A DNA stretch of 64,000 nucleotides from positions 62,001-126,000 of the forward strand of contig NZ_JALKIL010000007.1 of the NCBI RefSeq assembly GCF_023051105.1, in the 5' to 3' direction. Below, piece by piece: positions 31,346 through 42,439 of the stretch. The translations under genes and the position numbers were made by a program. The notes beneath the pieces are model-generated. The model was not told the origin of the DNA. It worked only from the letters and a program-made list of their open reading frames with translations, and searched no databases. The first letter of the stretch is position 1; each line of letters starts with the position of its first letter. Source of the stretch: Anaerobiospirillum sp. NML120449. GTDB lineage: Bacteria > Pseudomonadota > Gammaproteobacteria > Enterobacterales > Succinivibrionaceae.

Positions 31346-33089
31346 ATGGTTATCCTGAATCTCTGCTGTTCTGGCCTGACATCATCATGGCCTGACCACT
31401 GCTGCCCGAAATGGCAGAATACACAGATCCTTAAACAGGCCGACGCAGCAGTGCAGGCTCTGCACAGGCATCTGCCTCAATGCAGGCCCCTGCAGTGGCG
31501 TCGTCCTCAATGCCATCAGCCTCAATGCACACTGATGCAATGGCATCTGCTGTAATGGACGCGCCGCATCAGCGACTGCAGCATAAGACCTTGAATACAT
31601 AAGCGCAAAACCTGCACCGGTCTGTGATAACACAAATCCCGGTATCTGCGCTGGATCCAGGGATCCTGCACAGCATGGAATGCATTCAAAAGTAACTGGA
31701 AAATAACAGGACACTGAAATGAGCAATTGCAGCCCGTTTCAGCAAGCGGTAAATCATTCCCAGGCAATATCACATCCGCAGCGCTGACGCGCCGCTTCCT
31801 TTTACATCCCTCTCAAGGTCATCCTGCAGGTGCCCTTCAGTGAGAATAAAAGGGTATGGCAATGCTCGCCCTGTTGTTTGACCGCGCCTGATACAGGCAG
31901 CATCTGCATGCCTGGAAATGACTTAATTAAAAGTGCTGGATCCAGCCTTGTGCGCCCCTGCATGTGCTTTTGCACGAAATTTGGCACGGACAAAAATAAT
32001 ACCGTCCATTAGCATACGCCTTTTTAGCGCAAATCTAAACTGCACAGTCCACAAAATGAACATCTTGGATCCAGGGCCTGGCTCCGTTCACGAGGCCAAA
32101 GCCATCTGCAACAGTAGAGCATACGAAGCTGTCACTGTCCTTACGCTGCCAAGGACTTTGCCTGTATAGCACAGGATAAATCCTTGCCACATACCAAATG
32201 CCCGGCCCAAATAGTCATGCCCACTGACAGGCACAGCTCTGCCAGCCAAATCACGAATCAGCCCTTGCGCCATTGCAGAGCCATAATCAGAGCAAGCCCG
32301 GCTCCATGGCAGAGCCGCACGGGCGAGCGCCGGAGCATGTACCTCCGAAACATGAAAACATAACGTTGATGCTTTCCGTGGTCATAAGAGCACTGATACC
32401 GAAAAGACCGATTGATAAGTGTCAGAGGTGTGGGGTGTGTACTCCCAGGTTGTCTGATCCGTGATGCAGCACCAGGCGTCGAAGCGCGCTTTGAGCTATC
32501 ATATAAGATACACTTGCAGGATCCGGCTGCAGTGGCCCTTAGCCCATGACGGGCAGAGCTCTCACAGTTCGCTCTGTCTGGCAGATATTCAGGCCTCTGA
32601 ATGCCCTTTCAGTACTTGCAGTATTGCAACAGCCCATGTTCTGTGACATAAAGTTATGACCAGGACCTGTGCAGGTTTATTCCCTGTCTTTCCGGCAGTT
32701 AAATCCCGTCTTTGACCTGAGCGCTGCCTGCTCTGCCCGTGTCCTTATTACTTGAGACTACCGGGCTTTAAGCCATATCCACATGCTTAACTTATGGCTG
32801 AGTACAATTGACACTCGAGGTCACAGCAATTCCTCAACAGCCGATCTATGGCAGAAATGCTCAAAGAGCTGTGCTGTAGCGCCTGATTAATAACAGCCCT
32901 TTTCAAACACCTGTGGGAAGGTATACCTTACCGTCCATGCCTGAGCTTTTGTCCGGCATGCGATCAGGCACGTATTTGCAGCCCATTACAGCTGCAAGAC
33001 CTGACGGCCAGAGCAAGGGCCAGTGTCCTGGCCATGGCTCTGTGACGTTTCTCCCGGACCTTGCGCCAGCACCCTGCATCATGCTCCAT
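31346..33089. other. Gene-free region between gntR gene 2 and dctP
   Basis: About 1.7 kb with no recognisable gene. 31430-31560 consists of CTCAATGCA/CTGCA-rich degenerate repeats. TGGATCCAG-like words occur at about 31650, 31938 and 32063. No ribosome binding site precedes the small open frames. Confidence 0.4.
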
Positions 33090-33350
33090 GGCATTCGCCG
33101 GTCATATACCGCTGTTCCTGGCATTCGTCAGTCATGTACCGCTGTTCTTGGCATCCGCTTGCAGCCCTGTACTGCTGCTCCTTGCCTTGCGCTGCTGCCC
33201 TGTACTGATGTTCATGACATCCGCCTGCAGCCCTGTACTGATGTTCCTGGCATCCGCCTGCAGCCCTGTACTGATGTTCCTGGCATCCGCCTGCGGCCCT
33301 GTACTGATGTTCATGACATCCGCATGCAGCCCTGTACCGTTGTCCCTGGC
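33090..33350. repeat. 33-bp tandem array upstream of dctP
   Basis: About seven or eight copies of a 33-bp unit (11 codons). The phrase CCCTGTACTGATGTTC recurs at 33-bp steps near 33135, 33168, 33201, 33234, 33267, 33300 and 33333. Because 33 is a multiple of three, several frames stay open on both strands, and one runs in frame into dctP. Confidence 0.92.
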
Positions 33351-33561
33351 ATTGCGCCATAATTATTGCGTAGCAGCGACATGTTTTCTGCAAGCCTGTT
33401 GCATTGCAGACCTGAGCCTGAGGACTTGCGGCCTTAAGGCCGTCTTGATGTTTCCCCTGCCTGATATGAATCAGGCATGTAAGTATTTTCTGTCTTTATT
33501 GCAGTTCAGTTGCACGTTGCTGAACACTGCCGCCCTGGCCGCAATACGAGGAGATTTCATT

Positions 33562-34695
33562 ATGCAGATTTTAAAAACACTCGCTTGTCTGGGAACAGCC
33601 CTTTTCATGGCTGCATCCCCCGTCAGCGCCGCAGATGGTAAGCCTCAACGTATTATCTTTGCCGGATTTTTCGGCCCTGATCACCCAAACACCCAGATGA
33701 TGAGTCGCTTTAAGGAGGAAATTGAATTAGCATCTGACGGCAAATTCAAGGTCACCTTAAAGCCTGACTCCATTGCTGGCGGTGAAGAAAAGATTATGGC
33801 TCTGGTAAAGCGCGGCACCATTCAGGTAGCGCAGGTTGGTGGTCTTATCAAAAATGATGAGCCTATGATTGGCGGCTGGGAGCAGCCTTTTGTCATTAAG
33901 AACTGGGAACATGCACGTGCTGTATTCCTCTCTGGAGGCATGAAGCGCTTTGAGGGTAACTACACCGCCCGCTCAGGTGCCCGTATTGCAGGTGTGATTG
34001 TAAATGGCTTCCGTCAGGTCTCTTCCCGCTTCCCTGTGCGCAACATGGAAGAAATGGCCAAAATGAAGATTCGTGTTCCCCTCAATGAGGTATTCGTCAA
34101 GCTGTTCACTGCAGCCGGCGCCAAAGCTGTACCTCTGCCAGCTACCAATCTTTATGAGGCCCTTGCCAGGGGCACTGTAGATGGTCAGGACAATCCTTAT
34201 GCCATGGTCAAGTCCATGGACTGGTGGAAGGTAAACAAGTACATGCTCGAAACCCGCCATGTCTTCTCTCCTACCTTTATCCTGGTAAACGAAAAGTGGT
34301 ACCAGTCTCTTGATGAAAAGTCACGTGCCCTCTTTGATGAGAGCATGACCCACGCCATTGCCTATAACTGGGATGTCTCAGAGCGTGAAGAGGCTAATAC
34401 TGTTGAGTTTCTGCGACAGAACGGCGTGAAGATCACTGTGCCTGATGCCAAACTCAAGGCTCATATGATTGAGGCTGCCAAACCAGTATGGGAATGGTTT
34501 GACAAAGCTGTCCCATCAGCCCGTCAGATTCGTGAATACTGCGCCAGTGTTGATCCTGTAAACGCTCACAATGCAGCTGTAGCCACAGCCGCAGCAGCCT
34601 CAGCTGCTGATGACGCGTCCAATGGTGCAGCCAACGATGTACCGGAGCCAGTTAAAGCCGCACCGGAGTCAGGCAAAGCTGCAAATGCCAAATAG
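33562..34695 (+). CDS. TRAP transporter solute-binding protein, DctP family
   Basis: Periplasmic binding protein of a TRAP carboxylate transporter, 377 residues. Start chosen at 33562 because GAGGAG lies nine bases upstream and a clean signal peptide follows (MQILKTLACLGTALFMAASP, cleavage after VSA). Seen: LKPDSIAGGEEKIMALVKRG, VPLNEVFVKLFTAAGAKAVPLP, LYEALARGTVDGQDNPYAM, all typical DctP blocks. The last 45 or so residues form an Ala/Asp/Pro-rich tail not needed for the fold. No DctQ or DctM membrane subunit lies nearby. It sits between two GntR genes, which may regulate it. Terminator at 34802. Confidence 0.92.
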   Translation: MQILKTLACLGTALFMAASPVSAADGKPQRIIFAGFFGPDHPNTQMMSRFKEEIELASDGKFKVTLKPDSIAGGEEKIMALVKRGTIQVAQVGGLIKNDEPMIGGWEQPFVIKNWEHARAVFLSGGMKRFEGNYTARSGARIAGVIVNGFRQVSSRFPVRNMEEMAKMKIRVPLNEVFVKLFTAAGAKAVPLPATNLYEALARGTVDGQDNPYAMVKSMDWWKVNKYMLETRHVFSPTFILVNEKWYQSLDEKSRALFDESMTHAIAYNWDVSEREEANTVEFLRQNGVKITVPDAKLKAHMIEAAKPVWEWFDKAVPSARQIREYCASVDPVNAHNAAVATAAAASAADDASNGAANDVPEPVKAAPESGKAANAK

Positions 34696-34801
34696 CAGCA
34701 TGCTGCTTGCCCCGATGCTGGCTGATGCAGCACCGCTGCTGCGCTAAGCTGACAAAGGCGCGCAACAGCAAGTCAAGCTCGGGGCCTGAGGGCCCGTCTG
34801 A

Positions 34802-34838
34802 ACAAAGGGGCTGTCCTGAAGACAGCCCCTTTGTTTTT
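34802..34838 (+). terminator. Terminator of dctP
   Basis: ACAAAGGGGCTGTC and GACAGCCCCTTTGT around CTGAA, followed by TTTT. Confidence 0.95.
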
Positions 34839-35792
34839 CCTTGTCCCTGCAGATCACTCATTGCTATTGTTCTTGAATGTCCGCCATACTGTCAGCTGCG
34901 CAGTCTGCCTGCTCTGTTCAGATGCTGCACTAATTGAGCAGCGCGGTTCGCCTGCGGGGCGGGACCTGTCAGACAGGTGTATCACCGCAAAACAATGTAA
35001 AAGACAGGGAAGTGCGTGCACGTGTGCGCACGAAATACGCAATCATGGGCTTTATCATGCTCTTGTCTGGAAAAATGCTATTTTTCCGGCTTTGGGCAAG
35101 CACCGTGATATATAAAAATTTACTGACAAATCAGCGATATTTGCACAATATTTTTCATGGGGATTCATTAAAACGTCCAGAAATCTGCCGATAAATACTA
35201 AAATGCTTTATAGTATTTGCTCATAAGGATATTTGTCCCTGTATGTAAGGCCGGAGCTCTGAACTTTCCTTAACTGGCCGTGCAGGTGCAATTGCTGTCC
35301 GTATTCCTTAGGGATCTTTTCCCCTCAAAGCATTCAAACATGCATATAACTGTCTTGTATCAGAAAACCAGTCAATATAACTGAGCCGCATAACCAGGAT
35401 TTGTATATCCATAAGGTCTCAGGGGCGTTACTTCTTGCTGATACCAGACCGGAGCCGTTTTCTTTCAGAAGTATGAGTTTTTAGAAATTATTGCCCTGTG
35501 GCTGTTCTGATGCAGGTAACTGCAAGTCTGCACAAATGCAAAGACAGGCCTGTGGCAAAAGCAATACATCAATTCGATACATATGACTGTTACGACCTGA
35601 AAGACAGGAATGGCAGTCACATGGTAAAAGCCCGTCAGGTCTTAATCAATACAACTGTCTACAACTGAGTAGTGCTCTGTGCCTTTGCACATTCATGCTC
35701 TCCATATGGCCCTCTGTCTGAACCTCACAGCCACTGGCTGTGCTGTAAAGCCCTGGCCTCCCTGACGGCATTACAAGGAAAAGAGGAAAGTA
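34839..35792. other. Region upstream of gntR gene 3
   Basis: About 950 bp without a recognisable gene. 35080-35240 is AT-rich. The promoter of gntR gene 3 must lie here, but I cannot place it. Confidence 0.4.
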
Positions 35793-36584
35793 ATGTCTGT
35801 AGCATGTACAGTAGTATTACCTAAGATACGTATTAACCCCCAAAAAGCCATAAGTCCCCAGATTTATGAGTTTTTGCGCCGTCACATTACTGATACGACC
35901 ATTACCCCCGGCACCACTCTTTCAGAAAACTCGCTGTCCGAGCAGTTCAGCGTATCGCGCCAGCCTGTACGCGAGGCACTGATGCGTCTTAGCTATGAAG
36001 GCCTGCTCTCCATCCTGCCTCAGCGCGGTTCAATAGTAGAGCGTATCTGTGTCAATGAGCTTGAGCACACTGCATTCCTGCGCGCTGCCATAGAAAAGGC
36101 CTGTGTAGCCAACATAGTCAATCTTGATGAGAATACCAGAAAGAACCGTATGGCCCAGCTGCGCCGCATTGTCGATCAGCAGCGCAATGTGCGCCGTGAT
36201 GACGGTATGAGATCAGCTTACCTTACTCTTGATGACCGCTTTCATGAGTGCCTGTGCTCACTGTCAGGTTCTGACATGGCCTGGAATACCGTACAGAGCA
36301 TAAAGGGCCAGATGGACCGTATCCGCTTTCTTTCACTGGATACTTTCGTCCCTGTCGACGTTATCACTGATGAACATGAGCTGATTTTCAACCACCTGTT
36401 AAATGGTGAAATCGAAGCATGCCAGGACTGCATAACCGATCACCTGCGTGATGTAATCAAGCTGTGTCATGAGATTATCGAGCGCTATAGCGACTGGTTC
36501 ACCTACGGCTCCCTGAATACCGTCAAGCGCCGTGCACGCACTGCCCATGAATGTACGGCAGCAAGTGCGCAGCCTGCTGACTGA
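35793..36584 (+). CDS. GntR-family regulator, FadR/FCD type (paralogue 3)
   Basis: 263 residues. Seen: winged helix with SENSLSEQFSVSRQPVREAL, FCD domain with TLDDRFHECLC and TDEHELIFNHLLNGE. N-terminus LPKIR and C-terminus YSDWF match the two other GntR proteins; it has an extra C-terminal stretch of about 24 residues. The ATG has GAGGAAAG upstream. Downstream on the same strand only a repeat-like tail and a shared terminator follow. Confidence 0.93.
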   Translation: MSVACTVVLPKIRINPQKAISPQIYEFLRRHITDTTITPGTTLSENSLSEQFSVSRQPVREALMRLSYEGLLSILPQRGSIVERICVNELEHTAFLRAAIEKACVANIVNLDENTRKNRMAQLRRIVDQQRNVRRDDGMRSAYLTLDDRFHECLCSLSGSDMAWNTVQSIKGQMDRIRFLSLDTFVPVDVITDEHELIFNHLLNGEIEACQDCITDHLRDVIKLCHEIIERYSDWFTYGSLNTVKRRARTAHECTAASAQPAD

Positions 36585-36773
36585 AACCAGAGCCATCCCA
36601 CAGGGCGGTGCTGATGCAGCATGGCATGCTGCAGACCTTATGGCGGTGTTACCGCCATCAGCCAGGAGCTGATGAAATCAGGGCTGTGCTGTCAACGTCA
36701 GGGCGGAGCTGCCGGTGCCGGCAAGCAACGGTGGGGCGCTGGCGCTGGAGATAAATGTCGGCCCTTAATTGAC

Positions 36774-36809
36774 AAAAAGCCCTGAACGGTTATCCGCTCA
36801 GGGCTTTTT
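36774..36809. terminator. Bidirectional terminator between gntR gene 3 and fabF
   Basis: AAAAAGCCCTGA and TCAGGGCTTTTT, a 12-bp stem with A/T runs on both sides, serving convergent genes. Confidence 0.92.
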
Positions 36810-36880
36810 GCTGTGCTCAGTGACACATGATCAGGGTCTGACCCGGGCCCTGGTCACTGAGTCGGCATGCAAGGCTGATA

Positions 36881-38131
36881 TCAGTCTTCCATACGCTTGA
36901 AGATCAGGGAACCATTGGTACCGCCAAAGCCGAAGCTGTTGGAGATAGCGTACTTGATATCGTGCTTGAGGGCCTTGTTAGGAACCAGGTTAAAGCCGCC
37001 TACTTCCTCAGCAGGATTTTCAAGGTTGATGGTTGGAGGGCAGATCTGATCACGTACAGCCAGTACGGTGATGATGGCCTCAATGGCACCGGCTGCACCC
37101 AGCAGGTGACCGGTCATGGACTTGGTAGAGCTCATGACAGTGTTGGCTGGAGCATCACCGAAGATAGCCTTGGCAGCGCGCAGCTCGGAGATGTCGCCTA
37201 CGTGAGTGGAGGTACCGTGAGCGTTGATATAGCCAATCTCGCCTGGTTCAATACCGGCATCCTTAATGGCGTTGGCCATGGCACGACGGGCACCGTCGCC
37301 ATCTTCTGGAGTGGCGGTCATGTGGAAAGCGTCGCCAGACATGCCAAAGCCTACCAGCTCAGCATAAATGCGGGCACCACGGGCCTTGGCGTGCTCGTAC
37401 TCTTCAAGAACCATTACACCGGAGCCGTCGCCCAGAACGAAGCCGTCGCGACCCTCATCCCATGGACGGGAAGCCTTCTCCGGCTCATCATTGCGGGTGG
37501 ACAGAGCCTTTAAGGCGCTGAAGCCGCCGATACCCATTGGGGTAGAGGCCTTTTCGGCACCACCGGCCAGCATGACATCAGCATCACCGGCTGCAATTAA
37601 ACGGGCAGACAGGCCAATGGCGTGAGTGCCGGAAGCACAGGCAGTTACGCTGGAAAGGTTAGGACCCTTGAGGCCCTTTAAGATGGACAGATGGCCGGAT
37701 ACCATGTTGATAATGGTGGAAGGTACGAAGAACGGGCTGATACCCTTGATACCCTTCTGAGCCAGACCATTGATATTCTGCTCGATAAGACCGAGGCCAC
37801 CGATACCAGAACCAATCATCACACCACAGCGCTCGGCATTGTCATCAGTAATCTGCAGGCCGGAATCATTGAAGGCCATTAAGCCGGCAGCAATACCGTA
37901 CTGGATGAACGGATCCATCTTGCGCTCGTCTTTACGGGTGATACCCCAGTCCTCAGGGTTAAACCCCTTAATCAGGCCGGCGATTTTCACGCTAAAGGCG
38001 CTGGTGTCGAAATGCTCAATGGTGGAGATACCGCTCTGACCTGCAAGTAAGGCCTTCCATGAATCCTCAGCGGTATTACCCACTGGACTTAACATGCCAA
38101 GACCGGTTACTACTACCCTGCGCTTTTGCAC
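36881..38131 (-). CDS. fabF: 3-oxoacyl-ACP synthase II
   Basis: Condensing enzyme of fatty acid elongation. 416 residues. I place the start at the GTG at 38131 because GGAGG lies eight bases upstream and the protein then begins [20 protein letters not shown], colinear with E. coli FabF. An ATG five codons earlier (38146) sits on the ribosome binding site itself. Seen: catalytic Cys165 in TACASGTH, the two active-site His in [12 protein letters not shown] and [11 protein letters not shown]. Last gene of the fab cluster, after a 660-bp gap from acpP. Confidence 0.96.
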   Translation of the reverse strand: MQKRRVVVTGLGMLSPVGNTAEDSWKALLAGQSGISTIEHFDTSAFSVKIAGLIKGFNPEDWGITRKDERKMDPFIQYGIAAGLMAFNDSGLQITDDNAERCGVMIGSGIGGLGLIEQNINGLAQKGIKGISPFFVPSTIINMVSGHLSILKGLKGPNLSSVTACASGTHAIGLSARLIAAGDADVMLAGGAEKASTPMGIGGFSALKALSTRNDEPEKASRPWDEGRDGFVLGDGSGVMVLEEYEHAKARGARIYAELVGFGMSGDAFHMTATPEDGDGARRAMANAIKDAGIEPGEIGYINAHGTSTHVGDISELRAAKAIFGDAPANTVMSSTKSMTGHLLGAAGAIEAIITVLAVRDQICPPTINLENPAEEVGGFNLVPNKALKHDIKYAISNSFGFGGTNGSLIFKRMED

Positions 38132-38791
38132 CGTTTGTGCCTCCATAAATAAGAAATTCTAACTTATCTTCATTGACTCGTACCTGCACTGGTCATGCTG
38201 TTATCCGGTTATATGTACAGCGCTGTAATGCTCTGTTGCTGTATCAGCATGCAAATGGCATATGCTTTTGAGGATAAACAGTTATCTTTGACCTCAGGCC
38301 CAAACCGGTGCCGGGTGTTAAGAGCCGCAATTACAGTCATGCGGGGCACCGACAGTCAATGTCTGCGTCAGCAGGTCCCGGATTTCCGGGCTCCGTGCAC
38401 GTCCCTTAAACTCCCGGGACGTCATCCTGTCTCAGCTGCATCTGTACCTGATAAGTTCAGGCAGCATTCTCAGACAGTAAGTATGCTCTTTTCACTGCCG
38501 CATACCATGATACAAACTTGATTCTAACAGGCCTTGCAGGCGTGAAACGCAGCACAGCTAACAGTACCACAATACGGGATAATCCTCAAATACAATGCAG
38601 ATTGCTGTGAAAAAAACCGTCACTTGTATGAAAAATGAGGTGCCCAGAAACAAAACAAGCAAGCCGGGGCTTGCTGTTATGGCCATGAACACATGGCTGA
38701 TTGAGGTACAACTGTCTCCAACGGCTCGACCTGATACAGGTCGCGCCGCCGGATTCACACAGGAAAGCAGCGGACTAATCCGCCACTGAGA
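38132..38791. other. acpP-fabF intergenic region
   Basis: No gene recognised. Usually these genes are under 150 bp apart. Small open frames lack ribosome binding sites. It may hold a separate fabF promoter, but I cannot place one. Confidence 0.4.
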
Positions 38792-39034
38792 TTACTCCTG
38801 GTGAGACTTGATGTAGTCGATAGCAGCCTGAACAGTGTTGATCTGCTCGGCTTCCTCATCAGGGATCTCAGTCTCGAACTCTTCTTCTAAAGCCATTACG
38901 AGCTCTACAGTATCTAAAGAGTCGGCGCCGAGGTCATTAACAAAAGATGCCTCAGGAACGACATCTTCTGGATTGACACCTAACATGTCAACAATAATCT
39001 TCTTTACGCGTTCTTCAATGTTGTTATCGCTCAT
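38792..39034 (-). CDS. acpP: Acyl carrier protein
   Basis: Carries growing acyl chains on phosphopantetheine. 80 residues, acidic, with the attachment Ser39 in [27 protein letters not shown] lies just before the ATG. A GTGCC/GGCAC mini-hairpin precedes the ribosome binding site. Between fabG (698 bp upstream) and fabF. Confidence 0.98.
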   Translation of the reverse strand: MSDNNIEERVKKIIVDMLGVNPEDVVPEASFVNDLGADSLDTVELVMALEEEFETEIPDEEAEQINTVQAAIDYIKSHQE

Positions 39035-39504
39035 TTTTCCCCGTCAGAGTGCCGTGGCACTTCTGTCCTTTAGTTAATGTCACCCGACAAGAGCCGGGAT
39101 AAAAAAATAACTGGCTTTGTGACAGCTGGAGACAGCCTCACCTCACCTGCAGTGATCAGCGCTGACCGGCCAGAAAAGCTCTTTAGTCCTCTGGTTACCG
39201 CGTTAGTGCCGCAGCATTGTCCGCGCCTGTAAATGGAACCCGTTCTGAGATCCATCACCGTCCGGGGTGATATCTCTCTGACAGTACCGGCGTTAACCGT
39301 TCCGCATGTCCGGAGCTGACGTCAGTTGTCATGATCAGCAGAATGAACCTGATATTTACAGGTCATCTTTATCAAATTGACAAGAACTGTTCGAGGCTGA
39401 TTATATACAATATCAGCCTCTAATGGTAGATCAGGCCCGTTAAAATGGGCCGGAAATTGTATTACTTTGTCAGGGTTCACAAATTAACTCAGCCGGTGCG
39501 CCGC
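39035..39504. other. fabG-acpP intergenic region
   Basis: No gene recognised. AT-rich around 39350-39420 and likely to hold a promoter for the abundant acpP transcript. The fabG-proximal end is a repeat array. Confidence 0.4.
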
Positions 39505-39680
39505 ATGATCCAGGTCGCACTCAGCGCCCTGGCCACAGCCGCCATATCCGCCGGCGGTCACGCCCTGCCACAGCTGCCATATCCGCCGGCGGTCACGCTC
39601 AGGATCAGCCGTCACATCCGGCGGCGGTCAGCGCCCAGGCTCAGCCGCCACATCCGGCAGCGGTCACGCCCTGGCCACAG
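39505..39680. repeat. 35-bp degenerate tandem array after fabG
   Basis: About 4-5 copies. GCCATATCCGCCGGCGGTCA occurs at 39541 and 39576, and related copies with CACATCCGGC follow. It begins about 50 bp past the fabG stop on the minus strand. Confidence 0.85.
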
Positions 39681-39732
39681 ATTATGTCGGCCTGAACACA
39701 ACCAGGTCCTTAAAGCGCGCCCGGTGCTGATG

Positions 39733-40488
39733 TTAGTTGCAGTACATACCGCCGTTTACGTCCAGGGTAGTACCGGTGATGTAACGGGCACCGTCAGATG
39801 CCAGGAACAGCACGGCAGCTGCAATGTCAGCAGTAGAGCCCATAGTGCCCATAGGGATGGACTTGAGCAGCTCGGCCTGAATGTTCTCGTTTAATACAGA
39901 GGTCATGTCAGTCTCGATAAAGCCAGGAGCAACACAGTTAACAGTTACGTTACGTGGAGCCAGCTCCTTGGCCAGAGACTTTGAGAAGCCGATGATGCCG
40001 GCCTTGGAGGCGGCATAGTTGCACTGACCGGCGTTACCTGTCTCACCTACGATAGAGGTGATGTTGATGATGCGGCCATTACGCTTTTTCATCATGCCAC
40101 GCATGGTCAGCTGAGCCAGCTTTGCAGCAGCAGTCAGATTGCAGGAGATAACCTGATCCCACTCCTCATCCTTCATGCGCATGAAGAGATTGTCGCGGGT
40201 AATACCGGCATTGTTCACCAGAATATCGATGGTGGCACCGGCCTTTTCCTCAGCAGCCTTAACGAAGTCAGCAAAGGTCTCTGGCTGCAGGGCATTTAAT
40301 ACCATACCAAAGGACTTGCCCTCACCAAGAGCACTCAGGCTCTCGGTTACGGCCTGAGCGCCGCTTTCAGAAGTAGCAGTACCAATAACAGTAGCGTTGA
40401 GCTTTGCAAACTCCTCAGCAACAGTCTTACCGATACCACGTGAGGCGCCAGTTACCAGAACAACCTTGCCAGCAAAATTAAAATTCAT
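39733..40488 (-). CDS. fabG: 3-oxoacyl-ACP reductase
   Basis: NADPH-dependent SDR of the fatty acid cycle. 251 residues. Seen: cofactor loop TGASRGIG (13-20), NNAG (92-95), catalytic Ser145, Tyr158 and Lys162 (NYAASKAG), and the C-terminal ARYITGTTLDVNGGMYCN. The ATG has AGGAT upstream. Follows fabD by 253 bp. Confidence 0.98.
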   Translation of the reverse strand: MNFNFAGKVVLVTGASRGIGKTVAEEFAKLNATVIGTATSESGAQAVTESLSALGEGKSFGMVLNALQPETFADFVKAAEEKAGATIDILVNNAGITRDNLFMRMKDEEWDQVISCNLTAAAKLAQLTMRGMMKKRNGRIINITSIVGETGNAGQCNYAASKAGIIGFSKSLAKELAPRNVTVNCVAPGFIETDMTSVLNENIQAELLKSIPMGTMGSTADIAAAVLFLASDGARYITGTTLDVNGGMYCN

Positions 40489-40741
40489 GAATCAATCCTG
40501 TATTTGATCAGCTAAATGTACTCTGTGTACTCGTGTCAGCCCTGCGCCTGCAGTCCGCCTTAAATCAAAGCAAACCCGCATCAGCGCAGAGCCGCTGCAC
40601 TGTGCAGCTCAAAGCCTCATGAGCCATGACATGGCCAGGCTTACCGGGCTGCCGGCCTTCAGGCCAGACAGTCAGCTGCAGCTGCCCGTCCCGCCCGGCC
40701 ATAACAGGGCCAGGATAATGCCGGGACGGAAGTCAGATTAA

Positions 40742-41683
40742 TCAGGCGTTAAGGCTTTCTAAAACCTTGGCCAGCTCCTCGTCACTGGCAATATTGCCGG
40801 TAACCAGAGTCTTGTCAATCTTGCGGTTCAGACCGGTTAATACCTTGCCCGGACCAACTTCAATCAGAGCCTCAATACCGTCAGCCTTCATGTTCTGCAC
40901 GGTCTCAACCCATCTTACTGAGCCGACCAGCTGCTTGACCAGACAGTCAATGATTTCACCCTGAGCCACAACTGGACGGGCCAGTACGTTGGCATATACA
41001 GGGATGGAGGCATCACAAAGCTCAATATCAGCAAGAGCTGCGGCCAGCTTGTCAGCAGCAGGCTGCATCATAGGGCAGTGTGAAGGTACGGAGACAGGCA
41101 GGGCTACGCAGCGACGGGCACCCTTTTCGGCAAAGTACTCACCGGCGCGGGCCACAGCATCCTTTGAACCTGAAATAACTACCTGACCTGGAGTGTTGAA
41201 GTTTGCAGACCAGACGGCGTCACCTTCCTTGCTTACATCAGCACAGCCGCCTACAACGGCATCGTCATCAAGACCAAGAACAGCCATCATGGCACCGGTA
41301 CCGGCTGGAACAGCTTCCTGCATGGCCTGACCACGCAGACGTACCAGACGTACGGCATCAGCAAAGGAAATAGCCTCAGCTGCAACCAGAGCGGTGTACT
41401 CGCCAAGGGAGTGACCGGCACAGGCCTTTGGCTGATCGCCACCGGCAGCAGCCATCAGAGCACGCCATGCAGCTACAGAAGCAGTCAGAATAGCTGGCTG
41501 AGTGATTTCAGTTTTGTTTAACTCGGTATCCGGACCGGTCAGGACAATTTTCTTTAAGTCGTAGCCCAGAGCCTCATTGGCTTCTTCAAAAGTTTGAGCA
41601 ACGATCTTATTGGACATGAAAGATTCCAGCATGCCAACGGACTGAGAGCCCTGACCTGGAAATACAACTGCAAATGACTTCAT
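40742..41683 (-). CDS. fabD: Malonyl-CoA-ACP transacylase
   Basis: Loads malonate onto ACP. 313 residues from the ATG at 41683 with GAGGAT upstream; the open frame extends 23 codons further without family similarity. Seen: FPGQGSQSVGM (8-18), the nucleophile Ser92 in GHSLGEYTALVAA, and a conserved SVPSHCPMM block with the active-site His. Followed by a 253-bp GC-rich gap to fabG. Confidence 0.97.
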   Translation of the reverse strand: MKSFAVVFPGQGSQSVGMLESFMSNKIVAQTFEEANEALGYDLKKIVLTGPDTELNKTEITQPAILTASVAAWRALMAAAGGDQPKACAGHSLGEYTALVAAEAISFADAVRLVRLRGQAMQEAVPAGTGAMMAVLGLDDDAVVGGCADVSKEGDAVWSANFNTPGQVVISGSKDAVARAGEYFAEKGARRCVALPVSVPSHCPMMQPAADKLAAALADIELCDASIPVYANVLARPVVAQGEIIDCLVKQLVGSVRWVETVQNMKADGIEALIEVGPGKVLTGLNRKIDKTLVTGNIASDEELAKVLESLNA

Positions 41684-42149
41684 AGTTATCCTCAGGCTGG
41701 CAAAAATGCCGCCCTGACTCCTGATAAAGAATAAAAAACTGTAGCAGCCCACATCCCTGTTTCATCAGACCAGTAAAGAACACAAAGGCTCAAAGCCTCA
41801 AAGGCAATGTCTTCTGACACACATGAGCCTGACGCTTATGCGTCATGCATATGATTTACTCAGGGATTCTAATCAACAGGCTGATTTTGTAACAACAGGG
41901 AAAAAGCATAAAACTTACAAGGAATGTACCTTGATCGCCATTACAGACACCTGTGGTGGACAATACTCACAGCTTTCACAAGTATCCATAAGCGATCAGG
42001 CAATAATGACAGTCACTGCCAGCAATCCGCCGCCCGGCATTCAGAGCGATCCGGCATTGCCTGCTTAAGCCCCCATGGCGACAGGCAAGCTATGGCCTGT
42101 GCCTGGACACGCAGTTTGCTCCTGCACTGTGCAGTCCTACGGGCAGCCA
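41684..42149. other. fabH-fabD intergenic region (fabD side)
   Basis: No gene recognised. Moderately AT-rich. Together with the repeat-rich part (42150-42290) the gap between fabH and fabD is 756 bp. Confidence 0.4.
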
Positions 42150-42290
42150 ATGTCAGGCTGCAGCGCCCGGCTGTACGCCTCGGTCAGCCTGCAGTGTCAG
42201 GCTGTTCGCCTCGGTCAGCCTGCATTGTCAGGCTGTTCACCTCGGTCAGGCTGCAGCGCCCGGCTGTACGGCCTGGGTACTACACCAGAC
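42150..42290. repeat. Degenerate repeats after fabH
   Basis: Several imperfect copies of a unit of about 31-45 bp built from GTCAGGCTG, CGCCCGGCTGTACG and CCTCGGTCAGCCTGCA. GTCAGGCTG starts at 42152, 42196 and 42227. Confidence 0.75.
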
Positions 42291-42439
42291 TTTGGGCAGT
42301 GATCAGAAAAAAGGATAAGGACATTAACAGGCCTGCAGGCTATGCATCATACCTGCAGACTGGCGTTACTCTGGACATTGCTCAGGTAACACCTTATTAA
42401 GCCTGAGTACGCACGGGATGTGTCGTTCAGGAACTGTTA

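Noticed and set aside
31640..32075. TGGATCCAG words at three places as an operator family
   Set aside because: The flanks do not match and spacing is irregular, so chance is the simpler explanation.
33061..33561. N-terminal extension of DctP through the 33-bp array
   Set aside because: The ATG at 33562 has a strong GAGGAG site and a perfect signal peptide. The upstream codons are repeat-derived.
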